A stretch of DNA of 64,000 bases from Kosakonia cowanii JCM 10956 = DSM 18146 (GCF_001975225.1 NZ_CP019445.1:1116001-1180000), one strand, 5' to 3'; positions 46,228 to 55,974 are shown, counted from the first letter of the stretch. Numbers and translations: made by a program. The notes: generated by a model from the letters alone, not told the origin.

Positions 46228-46683
46228 TTATTCTGTTGTTACCAATACGAGTTGGTCTGCTGAGTCATAGCAAAGAATGTTTTTATAATTTGATACAATA
46301 ACGCCATTATTTTGTGAGCACCAAAACATATAGTTCCAACCAGGCACCCCCCAATATGCCGCATCAATATTTTTAAAAGCAAAATCAGCGCTACATATTA
46401 CGCAAGGTTGCTTCTGTGAATACCAAAAAGCAATGTACTCACCTTCAACGGCCCCGGCAGTAGTTATCCATTTTTTTACTTTCTCACTCTCTAAATCACC
46501 ATTGTCATCAGAGAGTGAACGTAGCGAAGTGCTTATTATATTTAGCTGGCTAAAATCAATATGACCAGCCGTCCAGGGAAGAGACTCAAGAATTTCAGAA
46601 AACACCATTGATAAAGAATCGTGACTAACTATTGCACCAGAATTCTTCCACTCGTTTAACACAGTCTGTTCTATAAACCTCAT
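46228..46683 (-). CDS. Hypothetical protein (151 aa), low GC
   Basis: Not recognised. A soluble, aromatic-rich protein (MRFIEQTVLNEWKNSGAIVS, GWNYMFWCSQNNGVIVSNYK) with GC clearly below that of neighbours. Size, composition and location in a string of small same-strand genes resemble orphan immunity genes of polymorphic toxin systems, but no toxin gene is visible. ATG 46683 has a GAGAG site; GTG 46692 is an alternative. Confidence 0.6.
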   Translation of the reverse strand: MRFIEQTVLNEWKNSGAIVSHDSLSMVFSEILESLPWTAGHIDFSQLNIISTSLRSLSDDNGDLESEKVKKWITTAGAVEGEYIAFWYSQKQPCVICSADFAFKNIDAAYWGVPGWNYMFWCSQNNGVIVSNYKNILCYDSADQLVLVTTE

Positions 46684-46728
46684 AGGGATCACTCTCAGCG
46701 TTGCAATTTATAATTATAAAACCTGACA

Positions 46729-47136
46729 TTATTCAATAGGCACCAGAAATTCGAAGACAGGGTCTTCCTGGGTTGCCAGAATGTAGTCAGGATGAGGATT
46801 TTCAACGACAGGGATAATCAATAAAGGAATAATAAGATCGTGCCGCTTTATAGGCTCAGCAATCCAGGCCAGTAAATCCTCTTTATGAGTGACTACGACA
46901 TTACCAGTAAAAAAAATAACTTTACCTTTACGACGAGGCTCATTGTTCATCAAAAGATATTTTTCATGGATGAGTACTTTATTCAGATCGGTAAACTGAA
47001 GGATACATTTAGATTTATACTGTTTCATAACTTGATAATGCCGGAGGAAATTATCCCTTGCATCTTTTGGCTCTAATTTTTTTATTTTATTAAGCCTTGA
47101 AAAATCATACTCCATATATCCAAAATTATCACTCAT
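46729..47136 (-). CDS. Hypothetical protein (135 aa), low GC
   Basis: Not recognised. Soluble, lysine-rich N-terminal half (FSRLNKIKKLEPKDARDNFL) and a hydrophobic beta-like C-terminal half (VIFFTGNVVVTHKEDLLAWI, LIIPLLIIPVV). ATG 47136 follows a purine-rich GGGGGAAGGAG tract; the spacing is short, and ATG 47115 or an upstream GTG at 47169 are alternatives. It lies 46 bases downstream of the 82-residue gene, apparently in the same operon. Confidence 0.6.
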   Translation of the reverse strand: MSDNFGYMEYDFSRLNKIKKLEPKDARDNFLRHYQVMKQYKSKCILQFTDLNKVLIHEKYLLMNNEPRRKGKVIFFTGNVVVTHKEDLLAWIAEPIKRHDLIIPLLIIPVVENPHPDYILATQEDPVFEFLVPIE

Positions 47137-47182
47137 GCTCCTTCCCCCGTCGATATCAGCCAAACACACACAAAATCAGTAC

Positions 47183-47431
47183 CTATTCATATACCCTGGC
47201 AGCCATAAGCATATCGGAGAGAACCTTCCAGCTTATGTCTAACGGAACCTCTTGTTTCGTATTGATATAATACTGTTCCATGTCTTCAATCCACTCCTTT
47301 AACGCATCCAAAAAAGAGGGGAGATCCCGATTAGACCACTCTTCTGGACATGATTTGAGATCCTGGTTGTATAACGTAAGAAAAGTCAGGAAATCTGCTT
47401 TTGATTTTATTTCTTTATCGTAGGGGATCAT
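47183..47431 (-). CDS. Small acidic protein, DUF7660-like (82 aa)
   Basis: A complete small gene with a strong AGGAG site 5 bases before ATG. The pattern SKADFLTFLTLYNQDLK, PSFLDALKEWIEDMEQYY, PLDISWKVLSDMLMAARVYE matches, from memory, the DUF7660 family of small helical proteins often found in immunity or accessory gene strings. The function is unknown. Low GC. Confidence 0.7.
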   Translation of the reverse strand: MIPYDKEIKSKADFLTFLTLYNQDLKSCPEEWSNRDLPSFLDALKEWIEDMEQYYINTKQEVPLDISWKVLSDMLMAARVYE

Positions 47432-47446
47432 TTGCTCTCCTGATTT

Positions 47447-47701
47447 CTATATAAGCGATAGCGGTGTCTGATCACATTCCATGATCTTCCCTTCCCGTAG
47501 TGACTCATTATTAATGACGCAGAGAACAAACCCTTTTTTATGAAGATCCATAACGTCCCCTAAATGCGCGCTTTCATTAGCCAGGAAATCACTTTTGGAA
47601 CCTAACGCCTTAGTAATGAGTGAGCGAATGATATCACTTCTGGTCACGACAAACTGCCAATGTCTGTTGCCCTGATGAATGCAAACCAGGAGGGCGCAGT
47701 T
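47447..47701 (-). pseudogene. 3' fragment of an unrecognised small gene
   Basis: The frame ends normally (NNESLREGKIMECDQTPLSLI), but upstream it runs straight through a strong terminator hairpin and its poly-T tract (47716-47747). The apparent N-terminus (MYLPFPPQGTAFFCLLFL) is therefore terminator sequence, not protein. No ribosome site fits a downstream start. Most likely the 5' end was lost when this cluster joined the chemoreceptor gene. The boundary given is approximate. Confidence 0.45.
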
Positions 47702-47715
47702 CAAAAAGAGCAGGC

Positions 47716-47747
47716 AAAAAAAAGCCGTTCCTTGGGGAGGGAACGGC
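47716..47747 (-). terminator. Rho-independent terminator of the 47.9-kb chemoreceptor gene
   Basis: Minus-strand GCCGTTCC (47747-47740), an 8-base loop, GGAACGGC (47731-47724), then eight T (47723-47716). Very strong, and 125 bases after the chemoreceptor stop. Confidence 0.88.
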
Positions 47748-47871
47748 AAATACACATCACGGTCAAAGTGAGACCATACATCATTCAGTTTCTATAAGTT
47801 TTACAGAGTAACTATTAAATGTTTTTAAGTGTAAGAGAGTGAAACTCGCTAGCGTCACGATCGCCGCTGAC

Positions 47872-49446
47872 TCAACTGACCGTGCGCTCCAGTTTGAAAA
47901 CGCTGACCAGATCTTTCATCACTCGCGCCTGCTCATTGAGCATCTCTGAGGCAGCAACGGACTCTTCAACCAGCGAGGCGTTTTGCTGAGTGGTGGTATC
48001 AATCTGCCCGATAGCAATGTTGATTTGCTGAACGCCGTCGCTCTGCTCGAGGCTTGCGCGCTCGATCTCTTTTAAGATTTCCGAAACGTTATCAACGTTC
48101 AGCACCATTTCATCCATCTTACCGTTCACCTGACGCACCATCTCCAGCCCGCGGTTACTCTGCTGCGTCGAGTTCTCTATCAGCGTGCGGATATCTTTTG
48201 ATGAGTTCGCCGTTTTCTGCGCGAGGTTACGCACTTCCTGCGCCACGACGGCGAATCCTTTGCCATGTTCGCCAGCGCGTGCCGCTTCGACAGCGGCATT
48301 AAGCGCGAGGATATTGGTCTGGAAGGCAATCGAGTCAATCAGGTTGATGATGTCTGACATCTTATCGGCTGAACTGCTGATGTTATGGATCTCCTCGGTG
48401 AGCGAGGTCATCAGCCTGCCATTATCTTTAGCCGCATGGCTTGCCCTTTCGGAGAGCTGCGCGGCGTTAGCCGTATTGTCGCCCGTGTTTTTAACCGTCG
48501 ATGAAATCTGCTCCATCGAGGCAGCCGTCTGCTCAACCGAACTGGCCTGCTCTTCGGTGCGTGCCGAGAGATCGCGCGTCCCGGCCATGATCTGCGAAGC
48601 GCCGGTGGCGATGTTTTCCGCACCTGAACGGATCTCGGCGACGATCTTTTTCAGTTCCTCCTGCATATTGATGATGGCGCTGGTTAACAGCCCGGTCTCA
48701 TCTTTAGAAATGACAGTGATCTCATGGCCGAGATCGCCCCTGGCTATACGCTGAGCGGCATCCACAACCTGGCGAATCGGGTTAACAATATTCTTTGCCA
48801 TCACCATGGCGGTGGTTATGCCAAAGGCAAGGCTGATAAGCGAGATGATTAACATGGTGATTTTACTCTGGCTGTAGTCAGCCAGAAAATCGTCATAGGA
48901 ACCCTGCATCTCATTGCGTTGCAGCTTAATAAATTCGCTAATTTTGCTGATGTACTGCGTCGTGTAATTGCGCGTTCTGGCATTGTACTCATCAATGGCC
49001 GCATCGGGATTTGATTCAATGATCTCAATCACTTTGCTACGCGACTGAATATATGTGGCTCGAGCCTGCTTAATTTGCTCAAGCATCATTTGTGATTGTT
49101 CATCATCTGCTGCTTTGCTCAACTCGGTATATAACGCACTTATTTTACGGGATTGCTCCGTAAGCTCACTAACCATGTTCCTTTTATTTATTGGATCTTT
49201 TTCAAGCAGCGCGTTAAGCAGTAAAGCACTGGTATTATTAACCTGACGAATCAGATCGTTTGCCAGTGCGGTTGTCGGGTAGACCTCCGTAACAATCTCA
49301 GTGATATTCCCTTTTGCTTCACTGAGACGATAAAGCGCATTACCGGAAATTAAAGCAAGTAATAACAATAATACGCCAAAAGAGATCATGATTTTATTTC
49401 TGATACTCATGCCCGTTGTTTTGACTGCGTGCGAATCATTTCTCAT
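47872..49446 (-). CDS. Methyl-accepting chemotaxis protein with 4HB sensor
   Basis: A 524-residue chemoreceptor. TM1 is at about 19-38 (IMISFGVLLLLLALISG). A periplasmic four-helix bundle spans about 40-190 (ITEIVTEVYPTTALANDLIR). TM2 is at about 195-215 (TMLIISLISLAFGITTAMVM), followed by a HAMP domain and an MCP signalling domain with the conserved tip [20 protein letters not shown]. No C-terminal NWETF-type tether is visible, so it depends on other receptors for methylation enzymes. A sigma28-like promoter is upstream. The ligand is unknown. Confidence 0.93.
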   Translation of the reverse strand: MRNDSHAVKTTGMSIRNKIMISFGVLLLLLALISGNALYRLSEAKGNITEIVTEVYPTTALANDLIRQVNNTSALLLNALLEKDPINKRNMVSELTEQSRKISALYTELSKAADDEQSQMMLEQIKQARATYIQSRSKVIEIIESNPDAAIDEYNARTRNYTTQYISKISEFIKLQRNEMQGSYDDFLADYSQSKITMLIISLISLAFGITTAMVMAKNIVNPIRQVVDAAQRIARGDLGHEITVISKDETGLLTSAIINMQEELKKIVAEIRSGAENIATGASQIMAGTRDLSARTEEQASSVEQTAASMEQISSTVKNTGDNTANAAQLSERASHAAKDNGRLMTSLTEEIHNISSSADKMSDIINLIDSIAFQTNILALNAAVEAARAGEHGKGFAVVAQEVRNLAQKTANSSKDIRTLIENSTQQSNRGLEMVRQVNGKMDEMVLNVDNVSEILKEIERASLEQSDGVQQINIAIGQIDTTTQQNASLVEESVAASEMLNEQARVMKDLVSVFKLERTVS

Positions 49447-49503
49447 ATTATTCCCTTAGTAAGTTTACGGATATACCATTCGAATGAAGGAACGGCACAG
49501 GTT

Positions 49504-49530
49504 ATATCGGCTTACAGGGAAGAGAGTTTA
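49504..49530 (-). promoter_or_regulatory. Sigma28 (FliA)-like promoter of the 4HB chemoreceptor
   Basis: Minus strand TAAACTCT-N11-GCCGATAT: the -10 matches the GCCGATAA consensus at 7/8 with exact 11-base spacing; the -35 is weaker. It lies 58 bases before the receptor ATG. Confidence 0.6.
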
Positions 49531-50044
49531 TAAATTGATCGTTAAAAACTGTCTAAATCCGACATTCAATAGGCACTAGCTATGGATAATTTAATATTGA
49601 AACACTATTCCTAACTATAAGTCTGCTTCTTCATTTTTTTTAACGTTAAGAGTCGGCGTTAGTTAAAATTGGTGACGGAGAGAAGACTTTCGTTTGCAAA
49701 AAATTCGTAAGTCACTGAAAATAAACAGCCAAAATCACATAATAAAAACAATGTAAAGCGTTAAGTTATTTCTTTCCGACCCGAAATAATAAAAGCGTAA
49801 ATAATTTATTACGCATTTCATATTTTATAACTAAATTTTTTATACATTGTCACAATAGAAAACGCCTTTAATCAGCCGTTAATCAATAAATTATTTCATA
49901 ACGATCATTAATATTGAATTGCATCACGCAGAATGGCACAACTAAAAATGAGAGGGCGCAGAATAATGCAGTCTTATTCCCGAGATCCCTTACTCCTTAA
50001 AAAGCAGGATTACAAAACAGAAACTTTAATAGCTTTTACATAAC
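49531..50044. other. AT-rich gap with no recognisable gene
   Basis: About 510 bases of low GC between two minus-strand genes. No ORF of note, no clear terminator hairpin and no repeat was seen. It may be a remnant of transferred DNA or hold regulatory RNA that cannot be judged by eye. Confidence 0.5.
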
Positions 50045-50950
50045 CTATGAATTTTCATTAAGAAAAGAAACATCCATATCTGACGCAATCCGTAAAAATG
50101 AATTCACCACGGGGTTGGATTCATTTTTTCTATAAAACAGTTCCATTGTCATTCGATCCGGAAAATCAATTATTTCACGGTATGTCATCCCGGCCATTTT
50201 GATATTGACTAATGTACATGGCAATAATGCCAGACCATATCCTGCAGCAGTTAACGTCAGAGTGGCTATTGTGTTTTTAGCCTGATGTGAGATTACAGGG
50301 GCCGCACCCAGCAATCGTTGTAAAATACTAATTTGTACACTATCGTTTCTTTCGTCGCTATATACGACAAATGCCTGATCTTTTAGCTGCTCACGTGAAA
50401 TATATTTACTCGCCGCCAAAGGATGGTCTTTTCTCATCCCTACTACCCAGTGCCATGACATAAGCTTTTGTGCAACCAAATGCTCAGACAAATTATTATT
50501 AAAATCTGTCGCGAATGATATATCAAGTTCTTCATTTAGAATGGCTTTACAAATTTCCCACGGGGACATTTCTTCTAAATAAACTTCTACATCAGGATAA
50601 TGTAAGCGGTATTGAAATAGATAATGCGACAACATGCCGCTAAGTGCTGCATTACCAACGTAGCCAATCCGGATCACGCCGATCAATCCTTTCCCTGCCC
50701 TTTGAGCCAGTTCTACAGCAGAGTCAGCCTGCCTTAGCGTTTTTATGGCTTCATGGTAAAACAATTCACCAGCTTTCGTTAAAGAGAGCCGCCGGCTGTT
50801 CCTGATTAATAAAGTGGTACCAATAAGTTCTTCAAGCGCCTGTATTTGTTTGGTTAATGCAGGCTGTACAATATGCAATCTCTCAGCCGCTTTACCAAAG
50901 TGTTTCTCTTCGACCAGCGCAACGTAATAGCGTAAGTGACGGAGTTCCAT
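50045..50950 (-). CDS. LysR-family regulator
   Basis: A 301-residue LysR-type regulator. Its helix-turn-helix (MELRHLRYYVALVEEKHFGK, then AAERLHIVQPALTKQIQALE) and effector domain (GVIRIGYVGNAALSGMLSHY) are intact. GC is low and matches the neighbouring amidohydrolase, so the pair was probably acquired together. The ATG at 50950 has GGAG 6 bases upstream. Divergent from the amidohydrolase gene, with a CAAACGAT inverted repeat between; probably its activator. Confidence 0.88.
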   Translation of the reverse strand: MELRHLRYYVALVEEKHFGKAAERLHIVQPALTKQIQALEELIGTTLLIRNSRRLSLTKAGELFYHEAIKTLRQADSAVELAQRAGKGLIGVIRIGYVGNAALSGMLSHYLFQYRLHYPDVEVYLEEMSPWEICKAILNEELDISFATDFNNNLSEHLVAQKLMSWHWVVGMRKDHPLAASKYISREQLKDQAFVVYSDERNDSVQISILQRLLGAAPVISHQAKNTIATLTLTAAGYGLALLPCTLVNIKMAGMTYREIIDFPDRMTMELFYRKNESNPVVNSFLRIASDMDVSFLNENS

Positions 50951-50967
50951 ACCTTTTCTCCACATAC

Positions 50968-50994
50968 CAAACGATTACTTAAAGTTATCGTTTG
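50968..50994. promoter_or_regulatory. LysR-type inverted repeat between regulator and amidohydrolase
   Basis: CAAACGAT (50968-50975) and ATCGTTTG (50987-50994) are perfect reverse complements around 11 bases. The element lies just upstream of the LysR gene start in the divergent promoter region, where autoregulation and coinducer response are expected. Confidence 0.7.
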
Positions 50995-51086
50995 ATAATA
51001 TCAATCTATTTGAGTGATTAAAATGTCACTCTTAATCTATTTTCAGCACGCACTCTATTTTCCACCTGATGCAAAAGGTAAATATT

Positions 51087-52028
51087 ATGACCTGTTCAAA
51101 TCGTATTGATGTTCATCAGCATGTGGTCCCTCCTTTCTGGGCCGGTGAACTGACCAAACATGGCGGAGATCCATCCGGATGGAAAAGTCCAGCCTGGTCA
51201 CCAGACGATGCTATTAACTTTATGGACGATAATCAGATCGCCACGGGAATTCTCTCGCTTACGGCCCCAAGTATTACTGGATGGCATGGTAAGGGCATGA
51301 TTGATATGGCCAGAAAGGTTAATGAATATACTGCAGCTCTGGTGCAGAAAATGCCTGGGCGTTTTGGTAATTTTATAACCTTACCATTGCCTGATATTGA
51401 TGCCTCGCTGTCTGAAATTAATTATGCCTATGAGCATTTGGATGCTGATGGTGTGGTGCTGATGACTAACTATCAGGGAATATATTTAGGAGACGAGCGT
51501 TTCAGCTCTGTATGGGATGAATTAAATCGTCGTTCTGCTGTTGTGTTTATCCACCCGGCCAAACCACCGATGGCATCAATACCTGGTATTCCCGGCCCGG
51601 TAATTGATTATCCGATGGACACCACCCGCACTGCGATACATATGGTTGTAAAAGGTGTAATGAAGCGTTGTCAAAACATCAACGTGATCCTTTCTCATGC
51701 GGGAGGATTTTTGCCTTACGCTTCATATCGATTTGCTGAGTTGTTACCCGGCCTGCACCCGACGCTCAGCAAAGATGAGATGCTCGGGGAGATGAAAAAA
51801 TTTTACTTCGACACTGCGTTGTCCAGTAGTCACGTCGCTTTGAAAAGTCTGCTGGCTTTTGCAGAGCCGGGACATATCCTTTACGGTAGCGATTTTCCTT
51901 ATGCGCCTGCGTCCGTCAGTACTTCATTCGCCCATCAGCTGGATAATTATGAAAGCTATACGGGGAATCAGTTAAGGGAAATTAATTATCTCAACGGGCT
52001 AAAACTCTTCCCCCGTTTAATGAAATAA
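51087..52028 (+). CDS. Amidohydrolase-family metal-dependent hydrolase or decarboxylase
   Basis: A 313-residue TIM-barrel protein of the amidohydrolase-2/ACMSD type. Metal-site motifs are IDVHQHVVPPFW at the N-terminus (HxH), VVFIHPAKPP with a ligand His, VILSHAGGFLPY with the next His, and LYGSDFPYAPASV with the terminal Asp. Relatives are non-oxidative decarboxylases or hydrolases of aromatic and related acids; the substrate is unknown. The start at 51087 is chosen for an AAAGG site. Divergent from a LysR gene, probably its target. Confidence 0.87.
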   Translation: MTCSNRIDVHQHVVPPFWAGELTKHGGDPSGWKSPAWSPDDAINFMDDNQIATGILSLTAPSITGWHGKGMIDMARKVNEYTAALVQKMPGRFGNFITLPLPDIDASLSEINYAYEHLDADGVVLMTNYQGIYLGDERFSSVWDELNRRSAVVFIHPAKPPMASIPGIPGPVIDYPMDTTRTAIHMVVKGVMKRCQNINVILSHAGGFLPYASYRFAELLPGLHPTLSKDEMLGEMKKFYFDTALSSSHVALKSLLAFAEPGHILYGSDFPYAPASVSTSFAHQLDNYESYTGNQLREINYLNGLKLFPRLMK

Positions 52029-52466
52029 ATGGCTCACTGGCGCAAAATCCAGCGGCGGGGGAAACAATGGCGTGCTTATAACCTTTTAATAATCGCAACG
52101 CTTCGTTTGCTGCCTACCAAGGACTAATCCAGGCAGCCAATGTTGACCTCAGGGAGCCTCTCCCTCAGCGGGCTATATAACGGTAGAAAAAAGAGTTTAC
52201 CCCGGCAGCGCTACAGGAGGGATGTAAACCACGATTTTCGCCGTTATCAGCTTTATCCTCATCATCTGGCTTTATCATTCCTGTCGCTTTCAATAACCGC
52301 TGCGCGCACGCTTGTTTTCCTGCCCCACAGAGTCCGTTATCATGCTCGCTACGCCTTCATGAACCGCGATGCAAATTCATGAGTTCCGGTGAGGAAAGTG
52401 ATAAGCGATGAGAACAACAAACATCACTGACTCATTATTTTTCAAGAAGATGGACATCACTAACTG
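52029..52466. other. Gap upstream of mutS
   Basis: About 440 bases. An 80-codon plus-strand frame (52140-52382) is present but lacks a ribosome site and protein-like composition. The mutS promoter must be here; no clear operator or hairpin was seen. Confidence 0.5.
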
Positions 52467-55028
52467 ATGAGTACGACAGACAACCTCGACGCGCACACCC
52501 CAATGATGCAGCAGTACCTGAAGCTGAAAGCGCAGCATCCGGACATTCTGCTTTTCTATCGTATGGGCGACTTCTATGAACTCTTTTATGACGATGCGAA
52601 ACGCGCGTCGCAGCTGATGGATATCTCTCTGACCAAACGCGGAGCCTCTGCCGGGGAGCCGATCCCGATGGCGGGCGTGCCGCATCATGCGGTGGAGAAC
52701 TACCTGGCAAAACTGGTGAGCCTCGGCGAATCAGTGGCGATTTGCGAACAGATTGGCGATCCGGCCACCAGCAAAGGGCCGGTTGAGCGTAAGGTCGTAC
52801 GCATCGTCACGCCGGGCACCATCAGCGATGAAGCACTGCTGCAGGAGCGCCAGGATAACCTGCTGGCTGCCATCTGGCAGGATAGCAAAGGGTTTGGTTA
52901 TGCAACGCTGGATATTAGCTCCGGGCGTTTTCGCCTCAGCGAACCCGCCGACCGCGAAACCATGGCCGCTGAATTGCAACGCACCAACCCTGCTGAACTG
53001 CTCTATGCGGAAGATTTTGCGGAAACCGCGCTGATTGAAGGCCGCCGCGGTTTGCGCCGCCGCCCGCTGTGGGAGTTCGAAATCGACACCGCCCGCCAGC
53101 AGCTCAATATGCAGTTTGGCACCCGCGATTTGATTGGCTTTGGCGTTGAGAACGCCGCGCGTGGCCTGTGCGCCGCTGGCTGCCTGTTGCAGTACGTCAA
53201 AGATACGCAACGTACCGCCCTGCCCCATATTCGTTCTATTACTATGGAGCGTCAGCAGGACACCATTATTATGGATGCCGCGACGCGCCGTAATCTGGAG
53301 ATCACCCAGAACCTCGCAGGCGGGATTGAAAGCACGCTGGCCTCGGTGCTCGACCGCACCGTCACGCCGATGGGCAGCCGCATGCTGAAACGCTGGCTGC
53401 ACATGCCGGTGCGCGATACGAAAGTGCTGACCGAGCGTCAACAAACCATCAGCGCATTACAGGATCGCGCCGCCGAGCTGCAACCGGTGTTGCGCCAGGT
53501 GGGCGATCTGGAGCGTATTCTGGCACGTCTGGCGCTGCGTACCGCCCGCCCGCGTGACCTGGCGCGTATGCGCTACGCCTTCCAGCAACTGCCGGAGCTG
53601 CGCACGCAGCTGGCGGACGTCGACTGCGCACCAGTACAGGCGCTGCGTGAGAAGATGGGCGAGTTCAGCGAACTGCGCGAACTGCTTGAGCGCGCCATTA
53701 TTGAAGCCCCGCCGGTGCTGGTACGCGACGGCGGCGTCATTGCTCCCGGCTACCATGCCGAACTGGATGAGTGGCGCAGCCTCGCCGATGGCGCGACGGA
53801 TTATCTCGACCGGCTGGAGATCCGCGAGCGCGAGCGTCTTGGCCTCGACACCCTGAAAGTGGGCTATAACGCGGTGCACGGCTACTTTATTCAGATCAGC
53901 CGTGGGCAGAGCCACCTGGCACCGATCCACTATGTGCGCCGCCAGACGCTGAAAAACGCCGAGCGCTACATCATTCCTGAACTGAAAGAGTATGAAGACA
54001 AAGTCCTCACCTCGAAGGGGAAAGCGCTGGCGCTGGAAAAGCAGCTCTATGAAGAGCTGTTCGATCTGCTGATGCCGCACCTCGGCGACCTGCAACAGAG
54101 CGCCGCCGCGCTGGCGGAGCTGGATGTGCTGATCAACCTCGCCGAGCGTGCCGACACCCTGAACTACTGCTGCCCGACCTTCAGTGACAAACCGGGCATC
54201 CGCATCAGCGAAGGGCGTCACCCGGTGGTGGAGCAGGTGCTGAAAGAGCCGTTTATCGCCAACCCGCTGAACCTGTCGCCGCAGCGCCGGATGCTGATTA
54301 TCACCGGCCCGAATATGGGCGGTAAAAGTACCTATATGCGCCAGACTGCGCTGATTACCCTGCTGGCCTATATCGGCAGCTATGTCCCGGCGCAAAAAGT
54401 CGAGATTGGCCCGATCGACCGCATCTTTACCCGCGTCGGCGCGGCGGACGATCTGGCAAGCGGGCGGTCGACCTTTATGGTTGAGATGACCGAAACCGCC
54501 AACATTCTGCATAACGCCACCGAGAACAGCCTGGTGCTGATGGATGAGATTGGCCGCGGGACATCGACCTATGACGGCCTGTCGCTGGCGTGGGCCTGTG
54601 CGGAGAATCTGGCGAATAAGATCAAAGCGCTGACGCTGTTTGCCACCCACTACTTTGAGCTGACGCAGCTGCCGGAGAAGATGGAGGGCGTGGCGAACGT
54701 GCATCTCGACGCGATTGAGCATGGCGATACCATCGCCTTTATGCACAGCGTGCAGGATGGCGCAGCGAGCAAAAGTTACGGCCTTGCGGTCGCGGCACTG
54801 GCGGGCGTGCCAAAAGAGGTGGTCAAGCGCGCGCGCGGCAAGCTGCGGGAGCTGGAGAGCCTCTCGCCGAGTGCAGCGGGCACACAAATTGACGGCACGC
54901 AGATGTCGCTGCTTGCTCCAGCGGAAGAGACCAACCCGGCGGTTGAAGCGCTGGAGAATCTCGATCCGGACAGCCTGACACCGCGTCAGGCGCTGGAGTG
55001 GATCTACCGCTTAAAAAACCTCGTCTAA
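52467..55028 (+). CDS. mutS: MutS, DNA mismatch recognition ATPase
   Basis: An 853-residue protein, the E. coli length. The N-terminal mismatch-binding domain has the conserved Phe-x-Glu motif ([17 protein letters not shown]). The C-terminal ABC ATPase has Walker [14 protein letters not shown], signature-like [16 protein letters not shown] and Walker [15 protein letters not shown], with the extreme C-terminal dimer/tetramer segment [17 protein letters not shown]. It starts methyl-directed mismatch repair with MutL and MutH. Followed by a REP palindrome that probably ends the transcript. Confidence 0.98.
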   Translation: MSTTDNLDAHTPMMQQYLKLKAQHPDILLFYRMGDFYELFYDDAKRASQLMDISLTKRGASAGEPIPMAGVPHHAVENYLAKLVSLGESVAICEQIGDPATSKGPVERKVVRIVTPGTISDEALLQERQDNLLAAIWQDSKGFGYATLDISSGRFRLSEPADRETMAAELQRTNPAELLYAEDFAETALIEGRRGLRRRPLWEFEIDTARQQLNMQFGTRDLIGFGVENAARGLCAAGCLLQYVKDTQRTALPHIRSITMERQQDTIIMDAATRRNLEITQNLAGGIESTLASVLDRTVTPMGSRMLKRWLHMPVRDTKVLTERQQTISALQDRAAELQPVLRQVGDLERILARLALRTARPRDLARMRYAFQQLPELRTQLADVDCAPVQALREKMGEFSELRELLERAIIEAPPVLVRDGGVIAPGYHAELDEWRSLADGATDYLDRLEIRERERLGLDTLKVGYNAVHGYFIQISRGQSHLAPIHYVRRQTLKNAERYIIPELKEYEDKVLTSKGKALALEKQLYEELFDLLMPHLGDLQQSAAALAELDVLINLAERADTLNYCCPTFSDKPGIRISEGRHPVVEQVLKEPFIANPLNLSPQRRMLIITGPNMGGKSTYMRQTALITLLAYIGSYVPAQKVEIGPIDRIFTRVGAADDLASGRSTFMVEMTETANILHNATENSLVLMDEIGRGTSTYDGLSLAWACAENLANKIKALTLFATHYFELTQLPEKMEGVANVHLDAIEHGDTIAFMHSVQDGAASKSYGLAVAALAGVPKEVVKRARGKLRELESLSPSAAGTQIDGTQMSLLAPAEETNPAVEALENLDPDSLTPRQALEWIYRLKNLV

Positions 55029-55034
55029 AAAACG

Positions 55035-55066
55035 CTGCCGGATGGCGCTAATGTCATCCGGCAACC
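55035..55066. repeat. REP palindrome after mutS
   Basis: TGCCGGATG (55037-55045) and CATCCGGCA (55056-55064) form a perfect stem. It lies between mutS and the 3' end of the convergent LysR gene and probably acts as a shared 3' boundary. Confidence 0.8.
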
Positions 55067-55959
55067 TCCTCCTGCGCCACCCACTGGCGCAAAAAATCGA
55101 CCAGCGCGCGCACTTTGGCAGAGAGATGCTGCGTATCGGCATAGACTGCGTAAACGCCCTGCGGCGCAAACCGCCACTCCGGCAACAGATGCACCAGCCG
55201 CCCTTCAGCCAGCGCGCTTTGCACCAGCCACGCCGGCAGCAGCGCCACACCACAGCCAGCAAGGGCAAACGACATCAGCGCCTGCGCGCTGTCGGCGAAG
55301 ATACGCGCGGGCTGCTTTATCTCCAGCGTTTCACCGCACCCTGCCGCATCAGTGACCTGCCAGCGCAGCGGGGAAGCGAGCCGCTCATGAATAATCCACG
55401 GCGCGTGCGCCAGGGCGTGCAGCGTCGTAATCGGGGGCTGGCTAAGCCACTGCGGCGCGGCAACAGGAAGAATATCGAAGCGTGAAATCAGTGCTGCGTG
55501 ATAGCGGGAGTCCGCCAGTGTGCCGAGGCGAATAGCAACATCGAAACGCTCGCTAATCAGATCCGCGTGATGGGATGAAGAGACGTGGCGAATGCGCAGC
55601 GCCGGGTGACGCTCGCTGAAAGCCGCCAGCGCCGGGATCACCACCTGCGCGCCATACTCCGGCGTGGTGGTAATGCGCAGCTCGCCGCTCAGGCCAATAT
55701 GGTTTGCCTGCACCTCATCCTGCAAGTTTTCGGCATCACGTAACAGTGCCACGCCGCGCTGGTAAAAGAGGCTCCCCGCCTCGGTGAGGGTTAAACGGCG
55801 GGTGGAGCGTAGCAGTAGCGCCACGCCCAGCGAATCCTCAAGCTGGCGGATATTAAAACTGATCACCGCCTTGGTCTGCCCGAGCGTTGCGGCCGCGGCG
55901 GTAAAACTGCCGGTGTCGACGACGGCGATAAACATGGCGACGCGTTGCAAATTGAGCAT
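55054..55959 (-). CDS. LysR-family regulator of the adjacent MFS gene
   Basis: A 301-residue LysR-type regulator with helix-turn-helix MLNLQRVAMFIAVVDTGSFT, then AAAATLGQTKAVISFNIRQL, and an effector domain (LRITTTPEYGAQVVIPALAA). The ATG at 55959 is chosen over longer starts because the LysR fold begins there and a purine-rich site precedes it. Divergent from an MFS gene with a TGTCAAA/TTTGACA inverted repeat between, so it probably controls that exporter. Confidence 0.88.
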   Translation of the reverse strand: MLNLQRVAMFIAVVDTGSFTAAAATLGQTKAVISFNIRQLEDSLGVALLLRSTRRLTLTEAGSLFYQRGVALLRDAENLQDEVQANHIGLSGELRITTTPEYGAQVVIPALAAFSERHPALRIRHVSSSHHADLISERFDVAIRLGTLADSRYHAALISRFDILPVAAPQWLSQPPITTLHALAHAPWIIHERLASPLRWQVTDAAGCGETLEIKQPARIFADSAQALMSFALAGCGVALLPAWLVQSALAEGRLVHLLPEWRFAPQGVYAVYADTQHLSAKVRALVDFLRQWVAQEEVAG

Positions 55960-55974
55960 CGCTTCTCTCGTGAT

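Noticed and set aside
52140-52382. 80-codon frame upstream of mutS
   Set aside because: No ribosome site and unlikely composition; probably chance.
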